A DNA stretch of 64,000 nt from Halomonas litopenaei (GTDB lineage: Bacteria; Pseudomonadota; Gammaproteobacteria; Pseudomonadales; Halomonadaceae), in the NCBI RefSeq assembly GCF_003045775.1, contig NZ_PXNS01000004.1, positions 372,001-436,000 on the forward strand, in the 5' to 3' direction. The position numbers and the translations under genes are program-made. Positions 37,031 to 47,739 of this stretch are shown here, one piece after another. The notes under the pieces are model-generated. The model saw only the letters and a program-made list of their open reading frames with translations, had not been told where the DNA came from and ran no database searches. How positions within the stretch are numbered: the stretch's first letter is position 1; every line of letters starts with the position of its first letter.

Positions 37031-37058
37031 ATCGAGGCCGCCGTCAGGCGGCCTCGAT
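37031..37058 (+). other. 12-bp hairpin between norB and norQ
   Basis: Arms 37031-37042 and 37047-37058 pair perfectly around GTCA, directly after the norB stop and before norQ. Without a T run it is more likely an intercistronic stabiliser or partial attenuator. Confidence 0.55.
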
Positions 37059-37077
37059 GGTCTCGAGGACCCTGTTC

Positions 37078-37905
37078 ATGACCCAATCAACCCTGTCTCG
37101 GTGCGCCTTGCACCAGGACCCTGTGCGTGACGACATCCCCTTCTACCAGCCGACCGGCCAGGAGGTCGCGCTGTTCGAGCACGCCTACCGCCAGCGCCTG
37201 CCGCTGCTGCTGAAGGGGCCGACGGGCTGCGGCAAGACCCGTTTCGTGCGCCATATGGCGGCACGTCTCGGGCTGCCGTTGCACACCGTGGCCTGCCACG
37301 ACGACCTGACCGCCTCCGATCTGACCGGACGCTATCTGTTGAAGGGCGGTGACACCGCCTGGTCCGACGGCCCCCTGACCCGGGCCGTGCGCGAAGGCGG
37401 CATCTGCTACCTCGACGAGGTGGTGGAGGCGCGCAAGGATGTGACCGTGGTACTGCACCCGCTGACCGACGATCGTCGTCTGCTGCCGCTGGAACGTACC
37501 GGCGAGCGACTCGAAGCGCCGGACGACTTCATGCTGGTGGTGTCCTACAACCCCGGCTATCAGCACATTCTCAAGACCTTGAAGCCGAGCACCCGCCAGC
37601 GCTTCGTGGCGATCTCGCTGGACTTCCCCGATGCCGACACAGAGGTCGACATCGTCGCCCATGAAAGCGGCCTTTCACGCGGGCGCTGCGAGGCCCTGGT
37701 CAACCTGGCGGCACGCCTGAGGGCGATGAAGGGCCAGGACCTGGAAGAGGGGGTGTCCACTCGCCTGCTGATCTACTGCGCCAGCCTGATCCAGGCCGGC
37801 ATGCCGGTGCTCGACGCCGCCCGGGCGGCCCTGCTCGAGCCTCTCAGTGACGATCCCGACGTGCTCAAGGGCATCGAGGACGTCGTCACCGCCACCTTCG
37901 GATAG
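37078..37905 (+). CDS. norQ: NorQ, MoxR-type AAA+ ATPase for NO reductase maturation
   Basis: Works with NorD to activate NorCB, probably by inserting the non-haem iron. The 275-residue product has Walker A GPTGCGKTR, Walker B GGICYLDEVVEA and the CbbQ/NirQ/NorQ C-terminal domain. The ATG at 37078 (GAGGA upstream) is preferred over one at 37057 inside the upstream hairpin. Confidence 0.94.
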   Translation: MTQSTLSRCALHQDPVRDDIPFYQPTGQEVALFEHAYRQRLPLLLKGPTGCGKTRFVRHMAARLGLPLHTVACHDDLTASDLTGRYLLKGGDTAWSDGPLTRAVREGGICYLDEVVEARKDVTVVLHPLTDDRRLLPLERTGERLEAPDDFMLVVSYNPGYQHILKTLKPSTRQRFVAISLDFPDADTEVDIVAHESGLSRGRCEALVNLAARLRAMKGQDLEEGVSTRLLIYCASLIQAGMPVLDAARAALLEPLSDDPDVLKGIEDVVTATFG

Positions 37906-37913
37906 CCACGACC

Positions 37914-39905
37914 ATGCGGGAGTTTCTCGAGGTCGAGGAGTTCGTCGGCCGTCACTGGCACCGCTGGGCGTCACGCGCCGCCAGTTATCCTGAATATCCC
38001 GAGGCGGCGGTGACCCTCGATGAGGTGTCGCGCTCGCTGGGGGTGCTGTTTCGTGCCAGCGGCGGAGACCCCGGCGTCACCCTGGATGCGATCGGCAAGC
38101 GCGCCTCGCGCCATCGCCTGTCACTGCGTCAGCGCCTGGGCTTCGACGAGGAGGCGCTGGAGGTCTCGCGGCGTGACGACGAGCACCTGCTGCTGCCGCA
38201 GCGACTGGCGCTGCTGCCTGAGGTTGAGCTCAATCGCGATCTATATCGCTGGCTGGCCATGTCGCTGGCCGAGCGCCGTCCCGTGGCGCATCGTGACGAT
38301 CCACTCGAACAGGATCTGGTGCGCCTGGCCGAGGCCCGGCGCTCAACCGAGGTGACGCTTGCGCGCTATCCCGGCTTCGTCCGGCGCCATGCCCGGCTGT
38401 GCCAGGCGCTGCTCGCCGTGCGTCCTCGGCGTCGCGGCCTGCCTCCGCAAGAAGCTGCGGTCGAGACACTGGTCCGGCGCCTGCTGGGCGATAACCGATC
38501 CTTCGATAGCGAGGCCCAGACGCAAGACAGTCCCGAAGGCGACGCACGCCAGTGGTGGTCCTGGCTGCAGGCGGCGGATGGCCAAGGGCGCCCGTCGGTG
38601 CGCGCGCCACGGGGGTATCGGCCCTTTCTGCCGGTGCCGCTATGGGGCGAGGCGTCGACGCTCGAGTGCGTCTCGAGGTCGACCGATGAGGATGACGAGG
38701 ACGAAGACGAAGAGACGGCTCCGCCCCAGGCCGCCGAGGTGGAAGGTGCCCGGCGCAAGGCCGAGCGTCGCTACCAGGATCAGGCCGAGCGGGACGACCC
38801 GCTGATGCTCAATGCCTCGGAAAAGATGCTGTCCTGGGCGGAGATGGTTAACGTCAACCGCCACCTGGATGACGAGGAGGAAGACGCCGCGCGCGAGGCG
38901 GCCGACCAGATCGACGAGATCACCTTGAGCCGCAACCGGCGACGCGCCGCCTCACGGCTGAAGATGTCGCTGGACCTGGCGCCCGACGCCGCCTGTGGCG
39001 AGTCGCTGGCCGCTGGTTCCAGCGTCGAGCACCTCTATCCTGAGTGGAACTACCGCAAGAGCCGGCTGTTGCCGGCCCACTGCCGGGTGATCGCCGAACC
39101 TGCCATCGAGGAGGGCGAGCCCTGGCAGGGCGACGAGGCGGCGACGCGGCGGGTACGCCGGGTGCGCCGCCAGTTCGAGGCCCTGCGGCCTCGGCGAGAG
39201 TGGCTGCGGGGCCAGGCGGACGGTGACGAGCTGGACCTGGACGCCCTGGTCCGCAGTCGCTGCGACCTGGCCGCCGGCGGTCAGGCCAGCGACCGCCTGT
39301 TCGTCGACGCCAGGCCCCAGGGGCGTGATCTGGCGGTGTCCATCCTGATCGACGTGTCGCTGTCCACCGATGCCTGGCTGGAAAGTCGCCGCGTGCTCGA
39401 CGTGGCCCAGGAAGCGCTGATGGTACTGGGCCACGGCATCGCCGGCTGCGGTGACGACGTCAGCATCCACAGCTTTACCTCCCAGCGTCGGCATCGGGTC
39501 TGGGTCAGGCAGTTGAAGGCCTTCGACGAGGCCATGGGCGAGCGGGTGGAACGACGCATTTCGGCGCTGACGCCGGGGCATTACACCCGCATGGGACCGG
39601 CCATTCGCCACCTGGCCAGGGAGCTGGGCCAACACCCCAGAAGACATCGGCTGCTGCTGGTGCTGACCGACGGCAAGCCCAACGACACCGACTACTACGA
39701 GGGGCGCTACGCCATCGAGGACACCCGCCACGCGGTGCGCGAGGCGGCGCGAGAAGACGTGCGGGTATTCGGGGTGACCATCGATCGCGAGGCCAGTCGC
39801 TATCTCGGTCGCATCTTCGGTCGAGGAGGCTACGCCATCGTGCCACGCCCGGAGCATCTCGCCCTGGCGCTGCCGGGCATCTACCGACAGCTGGTGGCCC
39901 AATGA
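37914..39905 (+). CDS. norD: NorD, von Willebrand A-domain activator of NO reductase
   Basis: Partner of NorQ. The 663-residue protein has a long variable N-terminal half, a strongly acidic stretch near residues 260-272 (STDEDDEDEDEETAPP) and a C-terminal vWA domain (~470-655) with the MIDAS residues in ILIDVSLSTDAW and VLTDGKPNDTDYY. Starts eight bases after norQ. Length is within the NorD range. Its 3' end overlaps the next small gene as ATGA. Confidence 0.93.
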   Translation: MREFLEVEEFVGRHWHRWASRAASYPEYPEAAVTLDEVSRSLGVLFRASGGDPGVTLDAIGKRASRHRLSLRQRLGFDEEALEVSRRDDEHLLLPQRLALLPEVELNRDLYRWLAMSLAERRPVAHRDDPLEQDLVRLAEARRSTEVTLARYPGFVRRHARLCQALLAVRPRRRGLPPQEAAVETLVRRLLGDNRSFDSEAQTQDSPEGDARQWWSWLQAADGQGRPSVRAPRGYRPFLPVPLWGEASTLECVSRSTDEDDEDEDEETAPPQAAEVEGARRKAERRYQDQAERDDPLMLNASEKMLSWAEMVNVNRHLDDEEEDAAREAADQIDEITLSRNRRRAASRLKMSLDLAPDAACGESLAAGSSVEHLYPEWNYRKSRLLPAHCRVIAEPAIEEGEPWQGDEAATRRVRRVRRQFEALRPRREWLRGQADGDELDLDALVRSRCDLAAGGQASDRLFVDARPQGRDLAVSILIDVSLSTDAWLESRRVLDVAQEALMVLGHGIAGCGDDVSIHSFTSQRRHRVWVRQLKAFDEAMGERVERRISALTPGHYTRMGPAIRHLARELGQHPRRHRLLLVLTDGKPNDTDYYEGRYAIEDTRHAVREAAREDVRVFGVTIDREASRYLGRIFGRGGYAIVPRPEHLALALPGIYRQLVAQ

Positions 39906-40111
39906 ACGTCATGTCTTCGTCACAGACTCGCTGGCGCCAGCGGCTGGCGCTCGCCACCGCCGGCCTTGCGGCGCTGATACTGTTCACGCCGCTGGCCTGG
40001 CTGATCCATCACCGTGACTGGGGCATCGTGTTGATGGCGCTGGTGCCCCTTGCGGTCTGGCTCACCCTGCGGCTCTGGCGCCGGCTCGAACGCTGGGCGC
40101 TGCGGGGCTGA
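39902..40111 (+). CDS. Small two-helix membrane protein, 69 aa
   Basis: Unknown protein with two hydrophobic helices (about LALATAGLAALILFTPLAWLI and GIVLMALVPLAVWLTLRLW) and a basic C-terminus. It overlaps the norD stop by four bases (ATGA), so translation is coupled. It may be a small accessory of the NO reductase; this rests on position only. Confidence 0.65.
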   Translation: MNVMSSSQTRWRQRLALATAGLAALILFTPLAWLIHHRDWGIVLMALVPLAVWLTLRLWRRLERWALRG

Positions 40112-40150
40112 GTGGTCGCTCGCCGTTGGTGGCCGTCAGTCGCGAGCCGT

Positions 40151-40498
40151 TCAGCGCACCAGGTCGTTGATGCCGGTGATCTCGTAGCAGAAACGGGCGC
40201 TGCCGGTGCGGTAGGTGTCGACGCGATAGACGCGCTGGCCAAGGGCCACGGCGGGGGATGAGAAGTTCAGCGCACTCTCGGTGCAGTCACCGTAGCCCCA
40301 GCGGATCTGGTAGTGATCATCGCCCGCTCGATCCAGCACGAAGGGGTAGGTCACCAGTTCCTCTTCCGCGCGGTCGCGGGCGAAGCCGTAGACCTGAGTC
40401 GAGGTCAGGTCGCCTCGGTCGTTGACCACCGCCACCAGGCGAATGGTCTCGCCGGGGTCTTCCTCGAAGGTCATGTCGATTTCCACGGCCTTGTTCAT
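40151..40498 (-). CDS. Unknown 115-aa protein at the end of the nirCF-norEF operon
   Basis: A soluble, acidic protein without signal or membrane helix (MNKAVEIDMTFEEDPGETIR...ENDs GINDLVR). It contains mostly strand-like sequence, two Cys (GDCTES, ARFCYE) and no known motif. Its ATG overlaps the stop of the norF-like gene (ATGA), so it is the last member of the leftward nirC-nirF operon. Function not recognised. Confidence 0.65.
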   Translation of the reverse strand: MNKAVEIDMTFEEDPGETIRLVAVVNDRGDLTSTQVYGFARDRAEEELVTYPFVLDRAGDDHYQIRWGYGDCTESALNFSSPAVALGQRVYRVDTYRTGSARFCYEITGINDLVR

Positions 40499-40914
40499 CT
40501 GGGCTCCTGTGCCTGTCGTTCGTTGTGTCGTTCAGTGTGTCTATCGCTGCGTCGATCAGTGGTGTTATTCGTTGTGGTGCTGTGGATCGAGACCGGGATG
40601 GCGGTCGCACCGGAGGTCGCACCAGGAGCCTCGATCCAGCGAGGCAGCAGTCCAGCAGCCGCCAGCCCAAGCCCCATCACCCCGACCAGTACCAAGAGTC
40701 CCCCTCGCCAGGAGGCGGGGGCAATACGCAGGTTGAGGTAGATGGAGAGAATCTGTTGCGCCTTGACCAGGCTGGCAACGAGCACCAGCGCCAGGGCCCA
40801 GAGCGCCAGCGGGCCGCGATGCAGCGCGCCGCTGGCCATGGCGATGAGGGTCATGCCCATCAACAGGGCCCAGGTGCGCCACAGGCGTCTGCGCTGAGTA
40901 TCCGTGTCATGCAT
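40495..40914 (-). CDS. norF: Cytochrome oxidase subunit IV-like membrane protein (NorF-like)
   Basis: A 139-residue protein with three hydrophobic helices in the first ~105 residues (WALLMGMTLIAMASGAL, LALWALALVLVASLVKA, GGLLVLVGVMGLGLAAAGLL), matching the small NorF/COX4-like protein beside norE. The last ~30 residues are a polar low-complexity tail rich in Thr, Asn, Arg, His and Glu (TTTNNTTDRRSDRHTERHNE). The ATG at 40914 lies five bases before the norE stop boundary region, in the norE-norF order. The norF name is by family and position. Confidence 0.7.
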   Translation of the reverse strand: MHDTDTQRRRLWRTWALLMGMTLIAMASGALHRGPLALWALALVLVASLVKAQQILSIYLNLRIAPASWRGGLLVLVGVMGLGLAAAGLLPRWIEAPGATSGATAIPVSIHSTTTNNTTDRRSDRHTERHNERQAQEPR

Positions 40915-40919
40915 TGTCG

Positions 40920-41528
40920 TCACCGCACCAGATAGAGCAGGGGATACAGCAGTACCCAGATCAGATCGACCATGTGCCAGAAAGCGCAGACGGTCTCCAC
41001 GGTGTCCGCTCGCGGGCGCCATATCGCGACGCCCAGCAGGCACAGGCCAAAGATGACGTGGGCGGCGTGGAAGCCGGTCAGGCCGATGTAGAAGGTGAAG
41101 AAGTTGCCGCTGTCCGGCAGTGGGCCGGTGAAGAACTCGAGGTGATACTCGACGGCCTTGATCAGACAGAAGGCCACGCCCAGCACCGCGGCCAGCGCCA
41201 GCCACTGGCGTATCCGGCGCTCGCGCAGGGCGTGGGGTGGACACTGGGACTGCGTGACCGCCATCGCCGCGGCAAGGCCACTGGTGAGCAGCACCAGGGT
41301 ATTGAGGCCGCCAAGCAGCGGCTCGAGATGGCGTTGCCCGGCGAGAAAGCCCTCGGGGTCGAGTACCCGCTGCCAGGCAAAGACGCCAAAGAAGGCGGCA
41401 AACACCAGCAGCTCACTGATGATCAGCACCCAGATCAGCGGGTTGCCCGGCAGCCCCGACAGCGGCCCCCAGCCAGGATTGGGCAAGCCAGAGCCCGGCA
41501 GCTCGCAAGCGCCGCGATCGAGGTTCAC
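40920..41528 (-). CDS. norE: NorE, cytochrome c oxidase subunit III-like protein
   Basis: Membrane protein of the COX3 superfamily that assists NO reductase function. The 202-residue product has five helices and the signatures PLIWVLIISELLVFAAFFGVF, TGFHAAHVIFGLCLL and CAFWHMVDLIWVLLYPLLYLV. The GTG at 41528 is chosen: it overlaps the stop of the preceding gene (GTGA) and gives normal length; upstream in-frame sequence lies inside that gene and has no conserved character. Confidence 0.85.
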   Translation of the reverse strand: MNLDRGACELPGSGLPNPGWGPLSGLPGNPLIWVLIISELLVFAAFFGVFAWQRVLDPEGFLAGQRHLEPLLGGLNTLVLLTSGLAAAMAVTQSQCPPHALRERRIRQWLALAAVLGVAFCLIKAVEYHLEFFTGPLPDSGNFFTFYIGLTGFHAAHVIFGLCLLGVAIWRPRADTVETVCAFWHMVDLIWVLLYPLLYLVR

Positions 41529-41995
41529 CGGTCGGCGTCCGTAAAGCGCACGCGGCAGCCACCCAGCAGCGGGGACAGGGGGCGCGGGACGGGCAGGTGG
41601 TGCAACAGCCGGCGGATACCCAGGGCGCAGCGTCCCACCATCCAGATGAGCGCCAGGGTGAAGCCCAGATAGCCGTAGGCCCAGCCGGTGAGGCCCGGCA
41701 GGTCGATGTGGCCGATCAGCCCCCACAGGCCAAGGCCGATCGCCCCGGCCAGCACGCCGTACCAGAAGGTCGCAAGCTGAAAGCGCAGGTGGCTCACCAG
41801 CACCGCATCGGTGGGTCTTCTGATGGCCAGCCAAAGATGAGCGACGAGTGCACTGACGGGGGCGGTCACCACCGCCATGACGCTGCCCAGCATCAGGGCG
41901 TAGAGCAGCAGCACCTTGCGCTGCCCGGAAGGCGTCGTGACGACGATTGTCTGTTGTGATTGCGACTGGCGAGTTTCCAGCGAAGCAGGGTGCAT
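41525..41995 (-). CDS. Unknown membrane protein between nirF and norE, 156 aa
   Basis: A membrane protein with three to four helices (VLLLYALMLGSVMAVVTAPV, FWYGVLAGAIGLGLWGLI, AYGYLGFTLALIWMVGRCAL) and a conserved-looking loop HLRFQLATFWYG that resembles DUF4870/Tic20-like small membrane proteins. The ATG at 41995 has GGGAGA upstream. It lies 16 bases after nirF and overlaps norE. A role in cd1 or NOR assembly is plausible but unproven. Confidence 0.68.
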   Translation of the reverse strand: MHPASLETRQSQSQQTIVVTTPSGQRKVLLLYALMLGSVMAVVTAPVSALVAHLWLAIRRPTDAVLVSHLRFQLATFWYGVLAGAIGLGLWGLIGHIDLPGLTGWAYGYLGFTLALIWMVGRCALGIRRLLHHLPVPRPLSPLLGGCRVRFTDADR

Positions 41996-42011
41996 GGCGT
42001 TCTCCCGAGGC

Positions 42012-43337
42012 CTACAGGCCGATGCGATGGGCTCGATCGGTGAAGAAGATGCCACTGGGCGACTCGGCCTCCAGGGTCGCCAGGCGCTCGAAGGTGGCGG
42101 TGTCGTAGACCACCACCTGGTCGGAGTCCCGCGCCGAGATCCAGACCTCTTCGCCGCGCGGGCTGAACTCCATGTGCAGTACCGCCTGGCCGGGGGTCAG
42201 GGTGCGGATGATCTCGCCGCTTTCACTGTCGATGACCTGGACCACATCGTTGTCGGGGTGGGCGAAGTTGACCCACAGCTGGCGCTGGTCCGGCCGGCTC
42301 ATCACGAACACCGGCTGCCCGTGCACCGCAATCCGTCGCTCCAGGCGCCAGTCGTCGAGGTTCGCCATCAGCACCTCGTGGCGACCCACCGCCGGCCACC
42401 AGGCGTGGTCGTTGGCGATGGTCCAGCCCTCCAGGTGGGGCATCTTGTACACCGGCAGCTTGTCGTCGCCCTGGCGATAGCCGGACAGGACCGGCTCGAC
42501 CCCGTTCTCCGGGTGCCACAGATCGAGCCGCGCCAGGTGGTCCTCGCCGAACAGGCCGGCCACGTAGAAGCGCCCGATGGGATCGATCAGGGCGTCGTAG
42601 GGCTTCTCGCCGATATCGGAAAAGCGGGTGATAGGAGGAAGCTCATTCGAGCCCTGTTCGTCCGCGATGAGCGTCGAGGCGTCGAGCACCTGGATCTCGT
42701 TGGCGTCCCACAGGCTGTAGACGAAGCGGTTGCCTGGGGCGTCGACCAGGCCGACCACCTTGGACAGCGCCTGACTGCCGTCATCCCGGGTGTAGCGCGC
42801 CGGTACCTCGGCCAACAGCTCGAGGCTGTCGGCGTCGAACAGCTTCACGCCGCCCGGCTCGTAGTTGGCCACCGCGATGATGCGGCCGCCCTGGGAGATG
42901 GCCCCGCCGATGCTGTTGCCGGACTGCAGCACCCTGGCGTCGATGGTGGCGCACACCAGATCCACCTTGGTCAGACCGCCGTCGCGGCCGAACACATAGG
43001 CGAAGCGCTCGTCGCTGGAGAACTTCACCGAAGCGTGGGACAGATCACCCAGCCCCTCGACACGAGTGATGACGCGATGCTGGCGGCGGTCGACCAGGGC
43101 CAGGCGGCCATCGGCGCGTTCGACCACGACCCCGAGTCCGCCGGTGGCGAGGTTGGCGCAGCTAGCCTCCGGCGTGCCGGCGTCGGTGCTGTGGGCAACG
43201 GCGGCTGAGCCGTGCGGGCTCTGGCCCCAGGCGATCAGGCCGCAGGCCAGTGCCAGGCCAAGCACGAAGCCCGGGGCGTGAAAGCGCCGAAGACCCTTGG
43301 CGGCGGGGGGATGGGGCAATGCAGAACGGTGCCTCAT
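42012..43337 (-). CDS. nirF: NirF, haem d1 biosynthesis protein
   Basis: Periplasmic protein needed for a late step of haem d1 formation for NirS. The 441-residue product has an N-terminal hydrophobic signal/anchor (~22-45) and an eight-bladed propeller resembling the d1 domain of NirS without the cytochrome c part (GLGVVVERADGRLALVDRR, SSDERFAYVFGRDG, MPHLEGWTIANDHAWW). The ATG at 43337 has AGGAG upstream and overlaps the nirC stop (ATGA). Confidence 0.94.
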   Translation of the reverse strand: MRHRSALPHPPAAKGLRRFHAPGFVLGLALACGLIAWGQSPHGSAAVAHSTDAGTPEASCANLATGGLGVVVERADGRLALVDRRQHRVITRVEGLGDLSHASVKFSSDERFAYVFGRDGGLTKVDLVCATIDARVLQSGNSIGGAISQGGRIIAVANYEPGGVKLFDADSLELLAEVPARYTRDDGSQALSKVVGLVDAPGNRFVYSLWDANEIQVLDASTLIADEQGSNELPPITRFSDIGEKPYDALIDPIGRFYVAGLFGEDHLARLDLWHPENGVEPVLSGYRQGDDKLPVYKMPHLEGWTIANDHAWWPAVGRHEVLMANLDDWRLERRIAVHGQPVFVMSRPDQRQLWVNFAHPDNDVVQVIDSESGEIIRTLTPGQAVLHMEFSPRGEEVWISARDSDQVVVYDTATFERLATLEAESPSGIFFTDRAHRIGL

Positions 43338-43804
43338 GGGAGCTCCTGAGCGTCGGTGTGCTTGAGCGTCTCGGCGATCCAGCGGGCCTCTTCGGCGCTC
43401 AGCAGATCGCGCCAGGGCGGCATGGCGGTGCCGGGCAGGCCTTCGAGGATGATGGTGGTCAGGGTGTCGACGTCGTAGACCGCCAGACGCTCCTGGGTGA
43501 GAGCAGGGCCGAGCCCCCCCTTGAGGGTCATGCCGTGACAGGAACCGCAGTCCTGGAGGAGCAGGTTGCCGAGCGCCTCCGGGTCCACTGCTGCGCCGTT
43601 CGAACCTGTCGCTGAAGCGCTGGTCGTTTGCGTCGCCGAGGCGCTGGTCTTGTGTGTCGCCGAGGCGCTGGGCGCTGGCGCCGCCGATGTATCGGCAGCC
43701 CATGCTCCCATCAGCAGAAGGCAGGCGAGGGCGGCACGCCATCGTGGCAAAAGCACTGAGCACGCATGGCACCTGAAAGGGTGCTGGGAAATAGGTGTTG
43801 CCAT
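43334..43804 (-). CDS. nirC: NirC, small cytochrome c of the nir cluster
   Basis: Monohaem c55X-type cytochrome, thought to act in NirS electron transfer or haem d1 maturation. The 156-residue product has a signal peptide (to about residue 43), then a Ser/Ala/Thr-rich repeat linker (TSASAT units, ~44-70), the haem motif CGSCH (~87-91) and the Met ligand loop GTAMPPWRDLL. The ATG at 43804 is chosen over a TTG at 43810. First gene of the leftward operon, divergent from nirS. Confidence 0.88.
   Translation of the reverse strand: MATPISQHPFRCHACSVLLPRWRAALACLLLMGAWAADTSAAPAPSASATHKTSASATQTTSASATGSNGAAVDPEALGNLLLQDCGSCHGMTLKGGLGPALTQERLAVYDVDTLTTIILEGLPGTAMPPWRDLLSAEEARWIAETLKHTDAQELP
43610..43681. 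repeat. 24-bp tandem repeat inside nirC, three units
   Basis: Units at 43610-43633, 43634-43657 and 43658-43681 share the CGCTGR...GCGCTGG framework and encode 8-residue SASAT-type repeats in the linker between signal peptide and haem domain. Being a multiple of three, unit gain or loss keeps the frame. Confidence 0.75.
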
Positions 43805-46099
<2,295 letters not shown>

Positions 46100-46161
46100 C
46101 GTCCTCGCGGGCCGCTCGCACGGGCGGCCCGCCCCAATTTTTCGCTTTTCGGGAGATGGCC

Positions 46162-46653
46162 ATGGCAACCGACAAGGTGGTCGACGACCTGGACCGTATC
46201 GACCGGCGTCTGATCGATCGCTATCAGCGATCGCTGCCGTTGGTCGAGCGTCCCTTTGCGGCCATGGCCGAAGAGCTCGGACTGGATGAACAGGCGTTGA
46301 TCGAGCGCCTGCAGCGTCTGTGTGACCTGGGCGTGGTGGGCCGTGTCGGCGCGGTGTTCGATCACCGCCAGGCCGGCGCCAGCGAGCTGGTGGCGGTGGC
46401 CGTGCCGGACCATCGCCGGGAGGCGGTGGCACAGATCATCAACGCCTGCCCCGGGGTCAACCACAACTACTGGCGCGAGCACCGCTACAACCTGTGGTTC
46501 GTGGTGACGGCGCCGGACAGCACCAGCCTGGAACTGCGCCTGACGCGGCTGGAGGCCGAACTGGCCACCCCGTTGCTGCGCCTGCCCATGGTCCAGAGCT
46601 ATCACATCGACCTGGCCTTCGCCCTGCCCTGGGCGGAGCTGGAGGAAGCATGA
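46162..46653 (+). CDS. nirD: NirD-type subunit of sirohaem decarboxylase
   Basis: Lrp/AsnC-like protein of 163 residues; in denitrifiers NirD/L/G/H form the complex that decarboxylates sirohaem to 12,18-didecarboxysirohaem in haem d1 synthesis. It has an N-terminal helix-turn-helix-like part and the motif HNYWREHRYNLWFV that marks the D/G type. The ATG at 46162 is preferred over 46156, since GGGAG is then properly spaced. Overlaps the next gene as ATGA. Confidence 0.85.
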   Translation: MATDKVVDDLDRIDRRLIDRYQRSLPLVERPFAAMAEELGLDEQALIERLQRLCDLGVVGRVGAVFDHRQAGASELVAVAVPDHRREAVAQIINACPGVNHNYWREHRYNLWFVVTAPDSTSLELRLTRLEAELATPLLRLPMVQSYHIDLAFALPWAELEEA

Positions 46654-47186
46654 TCGAGGCCGTCACGTCTACCGCTGAGCGCCGTCCGGCGAGCCCGCTG
46701 CAGGCCCAGGATCGCCGCCTTATCAGGCTGAGGGCCTGTCTGGAACAAGGGCTGCCGCTGGTGCCTGAGCCGTTCAAGGTGCTGGCCGAGCAGACCGGCC
46801 TGAGCGTCGAGGAGGTCCGCACCTGGATCGGGCACTGGCAGCACAGCGGTTTCATCAAACGCTTCGGCCTGGTGGTCCGCCATCGCCGCCTGGGCCTCGC
46901 CGCCAACGCCATGGTGGTATGGAACCTGCCCGATGATCGCGTCGACGAGGTAGGCCGGCGTCTGGCCGCTGAGCCCGAGGTCACCCTGTGCTACCAGCGG
47001 GTGCGTCGCCTCGGCTGGCCCTACAACCTGTTCTGCATGATCCACGGCGTCCGGCGAGTGCGTGTCGAGGCCCAGATCCGTGCGCTGATCCAGCGCCATG
47101 GCCTCGAAGACGTCGACCACCAGGTGCTGTTCAGCCGCCAGGCCTATCGCCAGCGCGGCGGACGCTACACGCCCGAGGAACCATGA
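46650..47186 (+). CDS. nirL: NirL-type subunit of sirohaem decarboxylase
   Basis: A 178-residue Lrp-like protein of the L/H type, marked by CYQRVRRLGWPYNLFCM, with RFGLVVRHRRLGLAANAMVVW upstream. Its position (second) and greater length than NirD suit NirL. Start overlaps the nirD stop. Confidence 0.8.
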   Translation: MIEAVTSTAERRPASPLQAQDRRLIRLRACLEQGLPLVPEPFKVLAEQTGLSVEEVRTWIGHWQHSGFIKRFGLVVRHRRLGLAANAMVVWNLPDDRVDEVGRRLAAEPEVTLCYQRVRRLGWPYNLFCMIHGVRRVRVEAQIRALIQRHGLEDVDHQVLFSRQAYRQRGGRYTPEEP

Positions 47187-47202
47187 CACCCCCGGAGGAG
47201 CC

Positions 47203-47739
47203 ATGAGCTCAGAAACACCGTCCCGGGGTTTTCCCGGCGACCCCGACCGCCATCCACACGACGCTGCCACCGCTCGCCATGACGCGGTGGCTGCGCTGTC
47301 TGAGGTAGAGCGTCGGATCATCAACCGTCTGCAATTGGGTGTGCCCTTGACCCCGGACCCCTACGGCGACCTGGCCTTGGAGCTGGGGCTCTGGGTGCGC
47401 GAGTTGCTCGACGCCCTGTCGTCGCTGCTCGATCGAGGGATCCTCAGTCGCTTTGGCCCGATGTTCCAGGCCGAGCGTCTCGGCGGTGCCCTGACGCTGG
47501 CCGCCCTGGCGGTGCCGGAAGCCGACTTCGAGCGCGTCGCCGAGGTCGTCAACGCCTTCCCCGAGGTGGCCCACAACTATCGCCGCGAGCACCACTACAA
47601 CATGTGGTTCGTCATCGCCTGTGATCGCCCCGGCCGTGTCGCCTCGGTGATCGAGGCCATCACCGAGGCCACCGGGCTTGAGGTGATCAACCTGCCCAAG
47701 GAGGAGGAGTTCCATGTCCATCTCCACCTGCCCGTCTAG
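47203..47739 (+). CDS. nirG: NirG-type subunit of sirohaem decarboxylase
   Basis: A 178-residue Lrp-like protein with the D/G-type motif HNYRREHHYNMWFV. A polar, His/Asp/Arg-rich N-terminal extension of about 30 residues is longer than in typical NirG. GGAGGAG directly precedes the ATG. Overlaps nirH by 26 bases. Confidence 0.8.
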   Translation: MSSETPSRGFPGDPDRHPHDAATARHDAVAALSEVERRIINRLQLGVPLTPDPYGDLALELGLWVRELLDALSSLLDRGILSRFGPMFQAERLGGALTLAALAVPEADFERVAEVVNAFPEVAHNYRREHHYNMWFVIACDRPGRVASVIEAITEATGLEVINLPKEEEFHVHLHLPV

